Shown: piece by piece, positions 41,602-50,058 of the stretch
Layout of the letters: every line of letters starts with the position of its first letter
Numbering within the stretch: position 1 is the stretch's first letter
DNA from: Asparagopsis taxiformis
Lineage: Eukaryota; Rhodophyta; Florideophyceae; Bonnemaisoniales; Bonnemaisoniaceae
Reading direction: 5' to 3'
Length of the DNA: 64,000 nt
NCBI GenBank assembly: GCA_030407315.1
Contig: JALQPE010000337.1
Coordinates: 1-64,000, forward strand
The notes under the pieces: model-generated
Told to the model about the DNA's origin: nothing
What the model saw: the letters and a program-made list of their open reading frames with translations, nothing else
Databases searched by the model: none
Translations under genes and position numbers: made by a program

Positions 41602-44600
41602 CTACTTCTCTGCAGTCCAGTAGCGCGATCCATAGTCAACGAATATCTCTTCCCCAGCTCGAACATCTACTACAACCTGCGCTAGGATGAGATCAGGTTT
41701 TGCTACTGCATACTTGAAGTCGCAAGTAGGATTGACGTCTTTGTGAACTCGGAACTCTGCATTTTTTCTGCGTTGCACATTTGCAACTCTCTCCATTCCG
41801 TCAATGGTCCTACTGTCGTTGAGGTAGCTGCAGACATTGTATTCCGCTGGTACAAGATATATCTTGTCGACCGGTGCTTCTTCTCCGATGACACTGGTCT
41901 CCATCTCCATGTTGAAGTTTTGGAATCTTTCACCAGTACAACCGAACCCGTCCGGTCCGTACAAGCGACTGCGTTGCGGTTCATTCTCCCCAATCTTCCC
42001 GTATAAAATTGTCCCATTATACCATCCAACAACAGAGCCCCTCTCTAAATCTTCTGCGGCAAAAACCCCCAATCCTCCCTCTCGAACTGTCGATGCAGCA
42101 ACAATAACGTTGTGAAAGGAGGCATCTACTGCAAGCATCATCTCAGGGTCAACGGAGAAAACCTTGCCTAAATCTTCTACGCCCCATTCATTCATTGGGA
42201 CTTCGGCAAGTCTTCGGAGCATGCTTTGATCCCGCGCAACAGAGGAGACAAATCGCAACATATGCAGTGGTAGTGAAGATACCGACGGGAATCCATCAGG
42301 CGCATCACTTCGATGTCGAAGTCTTTCACTTCCTACATTGCTCCTTATCGAGTAATTCCATTCTTTGTTAGCGAGAATACTCGATATGTCATTTTTGGTT
42401 GCCTCCCCAAAAACTCCATCTCGACCTTGCCTAACAAAGCAATCCAGCAACAACGGCTGAGCTGATCCATGGCATGTGGCGTCTTTTTCACATCCAATAA
42501 ACTTGCGATACAGACCATCTCTCATTGTCATGCAAGCTATTGCAGTAGAATACGTTCCGGAGAATAGATCTACCACAATGTCTCCTGGCTTTGAAAACCT
42601 TGAAATAAGCTCTCGAAGTATGGACAGAGGCTTCTGCTCCGCACGTAGCCTTTTGTCTTCGAAGTTCAATGACTCACCAGGTCCGAGCTTTGGGCAGTTG
42701 TCGATTGCGTTCACGTACCCTGGATGTCGTGAAAGGTCACGGTTATGCAAAGAATAATCAACCATTTCAAACGCGGCAGCTCCCATCCCACGTTTGAAAC
42801 TGTGCACAACAAACTCGTGAATGTTGTGTAATGAACACGATTTGTTCATTGGGTTTTGGATGAATACGTAGGGACGACGGCTTAGAATGAGAGGAACATC
42901 GTCTGTACGCATGGATTGTTCCCCGCTTTCTGCATTTTGAAGAGCTTCTCCCCACCCAACCAACTGTTTGATACTGGAAAATATCAGGGCATGTCCTCCA
43001 GGGCGCAGCATTCGAGAAATGTCCTTTCCAGTACGAAACATTTGTGCGCTATTGATGTCATCATAGTCTGAATTGGTCTTGCCTTTCTCCCTCCGCGTGT
43101 TGAAGGGTGGATCGGTGAGCACAAGTTGTGCTTGTCCATCAATAGTATTCCCTGAAAGCATGCCAATGGAATCAGTGTTAACCTGGTGCACTAACCTCGA
43201 GGCTGTACAGTTGTAAGCCACGCAAAATCTCTTCATGACCTTTTTCAATTGCACAATATGATCCGGTACCCCCTCTTCCTCACCCACTGCCTCCGCTGAC
43301 GGTGTATCCTCCGCAACATCTTGCATAACCGTGTCCACTGCGGACGAAGCCCTCCCATCCATGCTGGATGTATACTGGGATCCAGAGTCATTGGTAGGTT
43401 TCCTTCCACCTGTACCTAAACGGCGAGTGCTGTGCTGCATTGATTCATTCGACTCAAGACGATCTCTTTCTCGAGAAAGAGATCTGGATGCTGCGTTGCG
43501 CTGTTCAGTCTCGTAGAGAATTTTCAAGTCGCAGACATCAACTGGCTTCACACGCATTTCACGGTTCCAGTTCTTCCATACCTTGAGTCTTTCGTGACCA
43601 TCCAATGCGATGGATTGTTCTATTCTTGCTTCGATGAAGGCGTTCAATCCGAACCGGTCAGGCTGATGGAAAAATTTAGTGCGCAGCCCTTCCATCTGGT
43701 TCGTACTTGATCCGAATACATCAATGCCTATCATACAGTCATACACAGACACTAGTACGGCTTCTGTCAAAGACCTCAACCTTGCATCAACAGAGATATC
43801 CAAAGTGCCTGGATAACCTGCATTCTCGCGGAGTTTCACTACCGGGGACGGAAGCAGAAGATCTGAGTAGTGGTCAGGATGTGCCCACCCGTCAGTACGA
43901 TTAGCAAGACAGATGAATTGGAATTTCTCAGAGTCGAAAACCATGTATGGGCGACACATCATGTAGGCGCTTTCGAAGCCCAGAATCATCGCTGTTGTAT
44001 CCCAGGCAGACATGACCCTTTCCAAAACGACACCCACAGACTCTCCGTTTGCTCTTGTGCGCTGGAAAGGGGCGAATGTAGAAGTCTCTGTATCCCTCCC
44101 AGTTCTACGACGCTTCCTACCCCGGCGAATGGGTGCATTTCTGCGTCTAGTGAGGGCAATGTGCACAAATGAAATCATAAACATCAGCCTTCCAAATACT
44201 TTGTCTTCTTCTGTTAATGTTCTACCCTGTGCACTTCTTCCAGAACGAAAATACTCACAGGTGAGGACTTCGCGACACAATGGAGAAGCAATTTCACCAC
44301 TTGTAGACATCCCAAACAACTGCTCGCCGACTGATGCTCTTTTCTCGAGAGATGTGGGAAACTCCTTCATCGCAAAATTGTTCTGAACTTCAACCGGCCT
44401 TCCCCATACAATACAGAACAACTGCCACAGACAGCGAACCATTTTGGGATTGGGTTCTTCTATGCGACTGTAGGGGCGAAGCACACGAAGAATTGACAAG
44501 CAACTCTCGTACTGTGGCTGCCTCAGCACAGTTTCTGCCAAATCTTCGCGCTGAGATCCCACGGCGAGCCATCGCCTAATGGATGGCATATTCACGTCGC

Positions 44601-45111
44601 GAATTGTAACCATGCTTGAGCTCCCTTGTTTTTCACCTGCGTTTCGCTCCCAGTACCCATCTCTAAGATCCAAAGTAAGATTCAGGTACTCAATGAAAGT
44701 CATCCTCTTCTGCCTGGATGCCATATCGTTCGCGTTTGATGCTTTCACACTATCTAGAAGGAAAGCAGCACTTGTAATCGGAGATATGTCGACTTCTTCT
44801 TCAATCATAGGAACAGTGAAATCACGCGGAAGCTCACCGTTCTCTATGAGCTTGATTACAGCTTTCGAACGATGCGCACCATCCAGCACCTGTACATCAC
44901 CGTCAATGATCCGACCGGTAATTGGGTTGTTGTCATTGTAGCCGTAAACCTGAATGCTCTCGGCAATAACATCGACGTGCCTGTAGTCGATTTCTCGAAT
45001 CTCGACATATCTTTTGATCTTGAATGGGTCGATGTGCAATAGCCCATTGCGCCGCTCACCATGAAGGGGACGCCCAGAGGTGCTCGCTGGATTTCTCTTC
45101 TCAGAGGCCAT
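41602..45111 (-). CDS. F2: ParB-like / amino-DNA methyltransferase / SET fusion protein
   Basis: An 1169-residue frame from ATG 45111. Residues about 25-150 form a ParB-like domain with VLDGAHRSKAV (75-85). Residues about 655-880 form a beta-class amino methyltransferase: catalytic motif IV DPPFNTRR (667-674), LRPGGHAL, then EQKPLSILRELISRFSKPGD and the AdoMet-binding motif I DLFSGTYS (848-855). The order IV before I defines the class (N6-adenine or N4-cytosine). Residues about 1003-1165 form a SET domain: GGLGVFA (1012-1018), VVGWYNG, YNVCSYLND (1091-1099) and EEIFVDYGSRYW (1154-1165); YLND takes the place of the usual NHS-type motif and its Cys-rich post-SET is absent. The product would methylate DNA and perhaps histones. 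Residues 150-600 are unassigned. The same architecture, broken, is in copy 1. Confidence 0.85.
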   Translation of the reverse strand: MASEKRNPASTSGRPLHGERRNGLLHIDPFKIKRYVEIREIDYRHVDVIAESIQVYGYNDNNPITGRIIDGDVQVLDGAHRSKAVIKLIENGELPRDFTVPMIEEEVDISPITSAAFLLDSVKASNANDMASRQKRMTFIEYLNLTLDLRDGYWERNAGEKQGSSSMVTIRDVNMPSIRRWLAVGSQREDLAETVLRQPQYESCLSILRVLRPYSRIEEPNPKMVRCLWQLFCIVWGRPVEVQNNFAMKEFPTSLEKRASVGEQLFGMSTSGEIASPLCREVLTCEYFRSGRSAQGRTLTEEDKVFGRLMFMISFVHIALTRRRNAPIRRGRKRRRTGRDTETSTFAPFQRTRANGESVGVVLERVMSAWDTTAMILGFESAYMMCRPYMVFDSEKFQFICLANRTDGWAHPDHYSDLLLPSPVVKLRENAGYPGTLDISVDARLRSLTEAVLVSVYDCMIGIDVFGSSTNQMEGLRTKFFHQPDRFGLNAFIEARIEQSIALDGHERLKVWKNWNREMRVKPVDVCDLKILYETEQRNAASRSLSRERDRLESNESMQHSTRRLGTGGRKPTNDSGSQYTSSMDGRASSAVDTVMQDVAEDTPSAEAVGEEEGVPDHIVQLKKVMKRFCVAYNCTASRLVHQVNTDSIGMLSGNTIDGQAQLVLTDPPFNTRREKGKTNSDYDDINSAQMFRTGKDISRMLRPGGHALIFSSIKQLVGWGEALQNAESGEQSMRTDDVPLILSRRPYVFIQNPMNKSCSLHNIHEFVVHSFKRGMGAAAFEMVDYSLHNRDLSRHPGYVNAIDNCPKLGPGESLNFEDKRLRAEQKPLSILRELISRFSKPGDIVVDLFSGTYSTAIACMTMRDGLYRKFIGCEKDATCHGSAQPLLLDCFVRQGRDGVFGEATKNDISSILANKEWNYSIRSNVGSERLRHRSDAPDGFPSVSSLPLHMLRFVSSVARDQSMLRRLAEVPMNEWGVEDLGKVFSVDPEMMLAVDASFHNVIVAASTVREGGLGVFAAEDLERGSVVGWYNGTILYGKIGENEPQRSRLYGPDGFGCTGERFQNFNMEMETSVIGEEAPVDKIYLVPAEYNVCSYLNDSRTIDGMERVANVQRRKNAEFRVHKDVNPTCDFKYAVAKPDLILAQVVVDVRAGEEIFVDYGSRYWTAEK

Positions 45112-45842
45112 CGAGAAATAGATTCTTCACCTCAATCAGCCACCAGCAGAAAACAATCTTCTCTCCTACCTGGCGTTAAAAACCTTCGGCAACAATCTTG
45201 ATAAACCTTAAATGCACAGTTAAAGAGTTAACCTGAATATTTTCAGGTATACTTTGGCTAGGTAGGGTACGTAATGAGGAATAATTAGGTTCTTCGGCGG
45301 CCTTTCAATACAATTATTTCGCCAACGGACATTTCCATTTTTGTTTTGAATTTGAAGTCCCCTCGAGAGATTGAGTTTGAAATCTGCCATCGGAGATTTC
45401 AAAACCAATCTCTTGAGAGGACTTCATCTTCTGTTCGAACTTGTAGACTCGTTCTTACAACCAGTATATAAATATACACATTGATTTCACTGCATCATTC
45501 TCGATCCCTGCGTCTCTTTATACATACACGTCTAGGTTCCGTTATATTGCCACAGCGAAAAATACACCCAATCTACTGGTAATGGCTTCGAGCAGCTCGG
45601 AATAAGATCTTTATTATATGGTGATGAATGTTCAAGAGAGATGATCATCACGATGTTGGTCTCCCATGTCGCTTGGGACAGGTGTTAGTAATTTATAACC
45701 GTTACGAGTTATGCAAGTATAAAAATAGTAACCTACCAATTTTCTCTCTATCATTCCACACGGATACAAGCTGTACAGTTTCGTCATCTTTCCTGTTTCC
45801 TCAGTCGATACCTCTTCCATTCTTTTCCTGGGAATACCCATT
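45112..45842. promoter_or_regulatory. Divergent intergenic region between F2(-) and F3(+)
   Basis: About 730 bp between two genes read apart. It holds the inverted repeat at 45354-45425 and a TATA-like AGTATATAAATATAC near 45461-45475, oriented toward F3. Both promoters should lie here. Confidence 0.45.
45354..45425. repeat. Imperfect inverted repeat in the F2/F3 promoter region
   Basis: Arms of about 32 bases, GAAGTCC(C/T)CTC(G/A)AGAGATTG followed by a shared TTTGAAATCT, face each other around a short loop with three or four mismatches. It could be an operator or a hairpin. It is unrelated to the TACCSGGTA palindromes, and I found no equivalent in copy 1. Confidence 0.8.
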
Positions 45843-47231
45843 ATGCAAGACCCAACAGAGTTTGTCTCCGAAGGATCAGTCATTGAAGTAGAATGGAGTT
45901 TACGAACGAGAGGAAGGAAACAGAAAAAGGTTTGGTGGGGCGCCAAAGTTTTGAGTACTGCCAAGCCGGACGCGTCCGGAGAACATCGTTTGACTGGAAA
46001 CTTGTTTGTTACGCTGCAATATCAATCTGAACACGGTTTCGACCAGTCAGTCTCTACAGCAAAATTATTCAAGAACAATTCGCTGCTGGACATTGACTCT
46101 GGAAACATGCTACGTTGGAGGTTTGGAGAGCAACTAGCACTAGAGCAGACGATCTCGTCGGCGGGTGAAGACAGTTTCCATAAAAAAGACTGCAAAGAAA
46201 ACATGTTGAGTCGATCTAAGTCCGAGCCGCGCTTAGTTTGCGATGAGAGTCCTCCTGGTCCTAACATCAATGAGGACATATCCAAGCTGTTTCAAAAGGT
46301 ATCCTACCTCGAAAGGCAGATTTTCAACTGTCGCGGTTCATCAAGCGCTACTGGACCCATCTTCGGAAACATTGTGTGCGACTACCTGTTCCAGAGAGTT
46401 GGCTTAAAACTGGACAAACCCCTGTCCTCCAAAATCACGAAGTCTGAAACAGGCCGGGAAGTGAGCTCCTTGGTGCAAGACTATGTGACGGCAAGAGCAG
46501 ATTGCTCGCTTGAACAGTTTTTACAACTTTCCAGGCTATGCGAAGAGAAGAACAACCCAAACACAATTTTCCTGCCGAGCGTCGAGGCGGTTCGAATTTC
46601 AACTGGGAGAGATAAAGAGCTATCGATCCACTTTGGAACATACTATGACCTCTGCAATACTTTAGCTCCTTCCATGTCTACATGCACGAACTCTACTATC
46701 CTCAAGTGGAAGAAAACACGACACGATTCTGGGTCTTCTGTCATTAGAGTTTTGGGAACTCTAGCAGACAGTGCTTCAGAAGATTCTATTCCATCTACAA
46801 AGGCTGTTCTTGTTGGTTCCTCTTTATACAGGAGATCTGAAAACATGAGTAGTACTGTCGTTCTTACTCGAGAATCTGATGAGTACGACTATGTCAATTG
46901 CAGCTATTCGTATCCTTTGGAAGCTCGCTTCCTCTCAAGTCGAGAAATGCAAGAGAACTTTGAGCTGCCGGACAGCAAAAATTTCAAACTGGCCAACTCG
47001 TTCTCACTGACCTGGAAACCTGTTCAAGGCCCTCGTCCATATGGAACTTTCGAGCGCGTTCTCAAGAATGTTGTGTTGGGAACTGCATACTTGAACCTCC
47101 CAGCATGCATTTTCAGTGGACACACCATCTGCAGCGAGCTAGACACAATTGGACATGACGTTATCGTTGGACAGAATAGTTCCCCTGTCGATGCACCTCA
47201 TCCTACCGTACACAATGTCGCCTCCGAGTAA
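45843..47231 (+). CDS. F3: conserved transposon cargo protein with Tudor-like N-terminus
   Basis: A 462-residue frame from ATG 45843, homologous to 11495-12856. Residues about 12-95 (VIEVEWSLR, KVWWGAKVL, FVTLQYQSEHGFD) resemble a Tudor-like barrel, with WW as possible cage residues. The middle has PLSSKITKSETGREVSSL and DCSLEQFLQLSR, both with equivalents in copy 1 (PLSLRMTKSEHSRGM, DCSLAQFRTIA). The end keeps LPACIFSGHTICSELDTIG. No enzyme motif is seen. If the barrel call is right, it could read a methyl mark. It is divergent from F2, with which it may share a regulatory region. Confidence 0.77.
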   Translation: MQDPTEFVSEGSVIEVEWSLRTRGRKQKKVWWGAKVLSTAKPDASGEHRLTGNLFVTLQYQSEHGFDQSVSTAKLFKNNSLLDIDSGNMLRWRFGEQLALEQTISSAGEDSFHKKDCKENMLSRSKSEPRLVCDESPPGPNINEDISKLFQKVSYLERQIFNCRGSSSATGPIFGNIVCDYLFQRVGLKLDKPLSSKITKSETGREVSSLVQDYVTARADCSLEQFLQLSRLCEEKNNPNTIFLPSVEAVRISTGRDKELSIHFGTYYDLCNTLAPSMSTCTNSTILKWKKTRHDSGSSVIRVLGTLADSASEDSIPSTKAVLVGSSLYRRSENMSSTVVLTRESDEYDYVNCSYSYPLEARFLSSREMQENFELPDSKNFKLANSFSLTWKPVQGPRPYGTFERVLKNVVLGTAYLNLPACIFSGHTICSELDTIGHDVIVGQNSSPVDAPHPTVHNVASE

Positions 47232-47394
47232 AACGTTTTCTATCTTTTCTAGATGGGTCTACAAGACTGTTTAGAGTTAGTCAACCTCGATTAAGTCGAT
47301 GGTATCCATCGATACATGCTCCGTATCTTTCTGGCCTGTTCCTTCGTCCAGGGACTGTCTGCATTCTGTAACAATGATTGCTCTCCACTTGGCA

Positions 47395-47525
47395 AAATAT
47401 CCCTGAAAATAATACCGGGTATTATTCTTAGGTTTCGTCCAGGGATCGCCTGTAGTCGGTACGAATGATTGCCCTCCACTTGGCAAAATATTCCTCAAAA
47501 TAATACCCGGTATTATTTTCCGCAC
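47395..47525. repeat. Palindrome pair D (between F3 and F4)
   Basis: Two palindromes, ATAATACCGGGTATTAT near 47406 and the AAAATAATACC/GGTATTATTTT form near 47495-47520, lie in units of about 93 bp that share GATTGCYCTCCACTTGGCAAAATA. They show that the same core occurs in a fourth gap of the element with yet another spacer. Confidence 0.88.
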
Positions 47526-47836
47526 TACTCTGCCAGGTGGAGCTACGGCATTGGATGGGACTGCACAGGCCCCGAAGGTACTAGAGGCGTGCTCAATGAC
47601 AGGGTAAAACTCTTAACCGTAGTAGACATGACGCTTTCTAGTCGCAGAGTGAGCTGAAAAAAAAGAACGATAGCTATTGTTTCCAGTACACCATGTAGTA
47701 CGTAGCATGCTGCGGTGCACCTTTTCCACGCACATCCTAGACAGTTTCACATCTAAAGGTTTTTATTTCTCTTAAGTCTCTCGTAGTAGTCGGTTCCTTT
47801 CAAAGGCTATGAAACTTTACTTCTACGCCTCCATTA
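47526..47836. other. 3' flanks of F3 and F4
   Basis: About 310 bp between palindrome pair D and the F4 stop codon. No gene seen. The two genes converge here. Confidence 0.45.
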
Positions 47837-49360
47837 TCAATCTTCCTCATCAAGGAAAACTTCAACGTAGCTTTCACTCCCATCTTCTTCATTTCCATGT
47901 CCGCTATCCTCCTCAAACGCGGTACTACGCTGTTCCAAGTGTTGTTCATCGAATTTTTCGTTAGTAATTGTCAGTACATCTTCACAGAGATGCCTCTTAC
48001 AGATTCGGTCACTCGGCAACATCGCCTTTCCTAATTGTTTGAGCTCGTCTTGTACACTTTCTTCGAAGGTCTGACCTGATTGTACCTTGAAAATTCCTAG
48101 AATCCCGGAAGCGATTGCATAGACAAATCTGAGTGAATTGCAGGAACGTCGCAGGAAAACCATTCTACTCGTGCATTGAAGGAAAGCAATTGCAGTGTTC
48201 AGGGCTACCTCCAGGATATTGATTCTCCTTCGAATCATCCTTTTGGCCACACATCCCGATATCTCGACTTCGTACTGAATGATGACAACCATCTCTTTCC
48301 GCTCAGCGATGAATTGTATCAAGATCTCGGAATTCTTGTCATCCACAACTTTCCGTTCCTCAGGCCTTAGATTTCCGTTGGTCACACGGGTATCGGGGAT
48401 AACATCCATATCTCGAATGAGATCGTGAGTTGGAAACTCGAAAGTGATAGAGGCGTCCGTTTCCAACACTAGAGCGAACCCCAGTTCGACAAGGAATCGA
48501 TGGCGCACCTGCTCTCTAGACTTGTTCAGGAAACCGAGCACCTTTGTCAGCGCAACTTTCGTAACAGCCAAAGATATTTCACGCTTGCTCAACTGTCCAC
48601 CATTTCCATCTGTTTTCCTCCGCTTCCTAGCCCCTCCGTCAATGCTTCCTGCAGGCTGGTTTCGGCCATCGCCAGTGGCACCATAAACAACTTCTTCGAT
48701 TATTTTGTCCGGAATGTACTTGTTCTCCTTCCAGACGTTGAACGCATTCGAATCGCGTCCAGAGCTCGAGCCTTCCACTGTACGGCCTGTACCCGACTTT
48801 TCCTTCTGAATGTTCCGCAGGAGAGACATCACCACTTGGAATCGAAGCTCGATGTTGTTCTTCCCGGTGTTTGATTGGAACACATCCCTCTTGTCATTGC
48901 TCTGCTTCGCAAACATCATTGCAGAGAGCAACCTGCAACCACGGAGGTCGTAGATTCCTTGGTTGGTGTAAATTGTCGCCCCAGCATCAATCTTGTCGAC
49001 CAGCAAAGGTACAACAGTTCCAAATACTGCACACAGAAAATTGTAAGAAAACGATAGTTCTGCTGACTGCGAGATGCGCAAACGGTCCCTGTCCTTGTCA
49101 GTCATCCCCTTCTTCGAAGTGCCCTGACTCTGCTGTAATAAACCATCACAGATGTCTTTCACACCCTGTAGTTCCGTTACAATAAACTCGACGCGACTCA
49201 TCAGCTTTTCGATTTGCTGGCGTTGGGACGTTCGATCATCGTCGATTTCATCCATCCTCTCCCCAATACGACGAACTTCCCCAGTCACTGTCCTGAATCC
49301 CTCTCGAATAATCCCTGCTAGGCAGTCATTTGGATTTTCCTCACGACGCTGAGATTCCAT
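47837..49360 (-). CDS. F4: conserved transposon cargo protein with N-terminal coiled coil
   Basis: A 507-residue frame from ATG 49360, homologous to 13132-14658. Residues 10-85 are likely coiled coil (IIREGFRTVTGEVRRIGERM). A conserved block KDRDRLRISQSAELSFSY precedes a hydrophobic stretch. Then come a basic GGARKRRKTDG segment, a possible nuclear signal, and LALTKVLGFLNKSREQVRHR-type helices. The C-terminal half holds FLRRSCNSLRFVYAIASGI, and the last 40 residues are acidic. I do not recognise the family. Constant placement next to the right terminus suggests a structural or end-binding role, which is a guess. Confidence 0.74.
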   Translation of the reverse strand: MESQRREENPNDCLAGIIREGFRTVTGEVRRIGERMDEIDDDRTSQRQQIEKLMSRVEFIVTELQGVKDICDGLLQQSQGTSKKGMTDKDRDRLRISQSAELSFSYNFLCAVFGTVVPLLVDKIDAGATIYTNQGIYDLRGCRLLSAMMFAKQSNDKRDVFQSNTGKNNIELRFQVVMSLLRNIQKEKSGTGRTVEGSSSGRDSNAFNVWKENKYIPDKIIEEVVYGATGDGRNQPAGSIDGGARKRRKTDGNGGQLSKREISLAVTKVALTKVLGFLNKSREQVRHRFLVELGFALVLETDASITFEFPTHDLIRDMDVIPDTRVTNGNLRPEERKVVDDKNSEILIQFIAERKEMVVIIQYEVEISGCVAKRMIRRRINILEVALNTAIAFLQCTSRMVFLRRSCNSLRFVYAIASGILGIFKVQSGQTFEESVQDELKQLGKAMLPSDRICKRHLCEDVLTITNEKFDEQHLEQRSTAFEEDSGHGNEEDGSESYVEVFLDEED

Positions 49361-49684
49361 CTTCCGTCAAAATTCGCCTTCGCCTCTCGTTCCAATCGCA
49401 GAGTGTCACTCCAAACGCTTTTCCTGGAACTAGAATGCTAGCAATAGTAACAAATAATGCCAACTACTCTACTCATATCCTCGGAAAACGACCGATTTTC
49501 TCCTACCTTTTTTGTAACGGTCATTTCCATGTGACCATGCATCCTCTACACTTCTCACTACTAGTAGCTTCAGAATAGTTTCCTCTCTTCTCTACTTGAA
49601 CTCACATGCGAACACATTGTACAACCCTATCCTGGACAACTATTGCAACATTGAATCTCAGAAAATACCAATCACCAATTACTA
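49361..49684. other. Upstream region of F4
   Basis: About 320 bp with no gene, between the F4 start and the right subterminal repeats; it probably includes the F4 promoter. Confidence 0.45.
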
Positions 49685-50035
49685 TCAAGGCAGTACTTGC
49701 AGGCAGTACAATTCACTGCCGGAGCCAGTATATTTTACTGCCTGATTCTAATGCCAGGTCATTTGCCAGGGCAGTACTGTACGGCAGTACATTCCATTGC
49801 AGAAATCATCAAAAATCACTGCATTGCACTACTGCCCTGTGGTACCAGCAAAAATTACTAGAATTTGCTATCGTACAGTACTGAATTCTGCTACATACCG
49901 TACTGCCAGGAAATTTTGTATTTTACTGCCTGCGGCACTAGAACTGAAAAAATTAAAATAGTAATTTTACTGCCTCAGGCACTACATTGCTCAGGCAGTG
50001 ATTTTTACTGCCTCAGGCAGTAAATTTACTACATT
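49685..50035. repeat. Right subterminal repeats of transposon copy 2
   Basis: Repeated GGCAGTA and TACTGCC half-sites and palindromes, clearest at 49965-50030 where three palindromes follow one another (with AATTTTACTGCCTCAGGC, TTTTTACTGCCTCAGGC and AGTAAATTTACT). The order of the last 90 bases parallels the right end of copy 1. Confidence 0.85.
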
Positions 50036-50039
50036 TTTT

Positions 50040-50058
50040 AATCTCAAACTCGGTAGTG
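50040..50058. repeat. Right terminal inverted repeat of transposon copy 2
   Basis: Read inward: CACTACCGAGTTTGAGATT. It is followed by the CA target duplication at 50059-50060 and then by Copia codons in frame. Confidence 0.85.

Larger units (their letters stand above)
24345..50058 (+). mobile_element. Large CACTA-type transposon, copy 2 (complete, 25.7 kb, six genes)
   Basis: The element starts CACTACTGTG and ends CGGTAGTG. Its 19-base terminal inverted repeats match at 14 positions, and a CA dinucleotide flanks both ends (24343-24344 and 50059-50060). Removing the element and one CA joins the Copia codons for FNP (left) and DTNK (right) in frame, which supports both boundaries. Subterminal arrays of a GGCAGTA/TACTGCC repeat lie at each end. 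Gene order: transposase(+), F1a(+), F1b(+), F2(-), F3(+), F4(-). All six frames are open. CACTA ends, subterminal repeats and a tnp2-like transposase place it in the CACTA (EnSpm) superfamily. The cargo is unusual for that group. Confidence 0.9.

Noticed and set aside
41602..45111. Bacterial contamination or recent bacterial transfer because of ParB and methyltransferase motifs
   Set aside because: The gene is fused to a SET domain and lies inside a eukaryotic transposon with a diverged second copy nearby; base use does not stand out from its neighbours.
24345..50058. Integrated large virus or Maverick/Polinton
   Set aside because: No capsid, DNA polymerase B, packaging ATPase or protease gene; the ends are CACTA with a 2-bp duplication.
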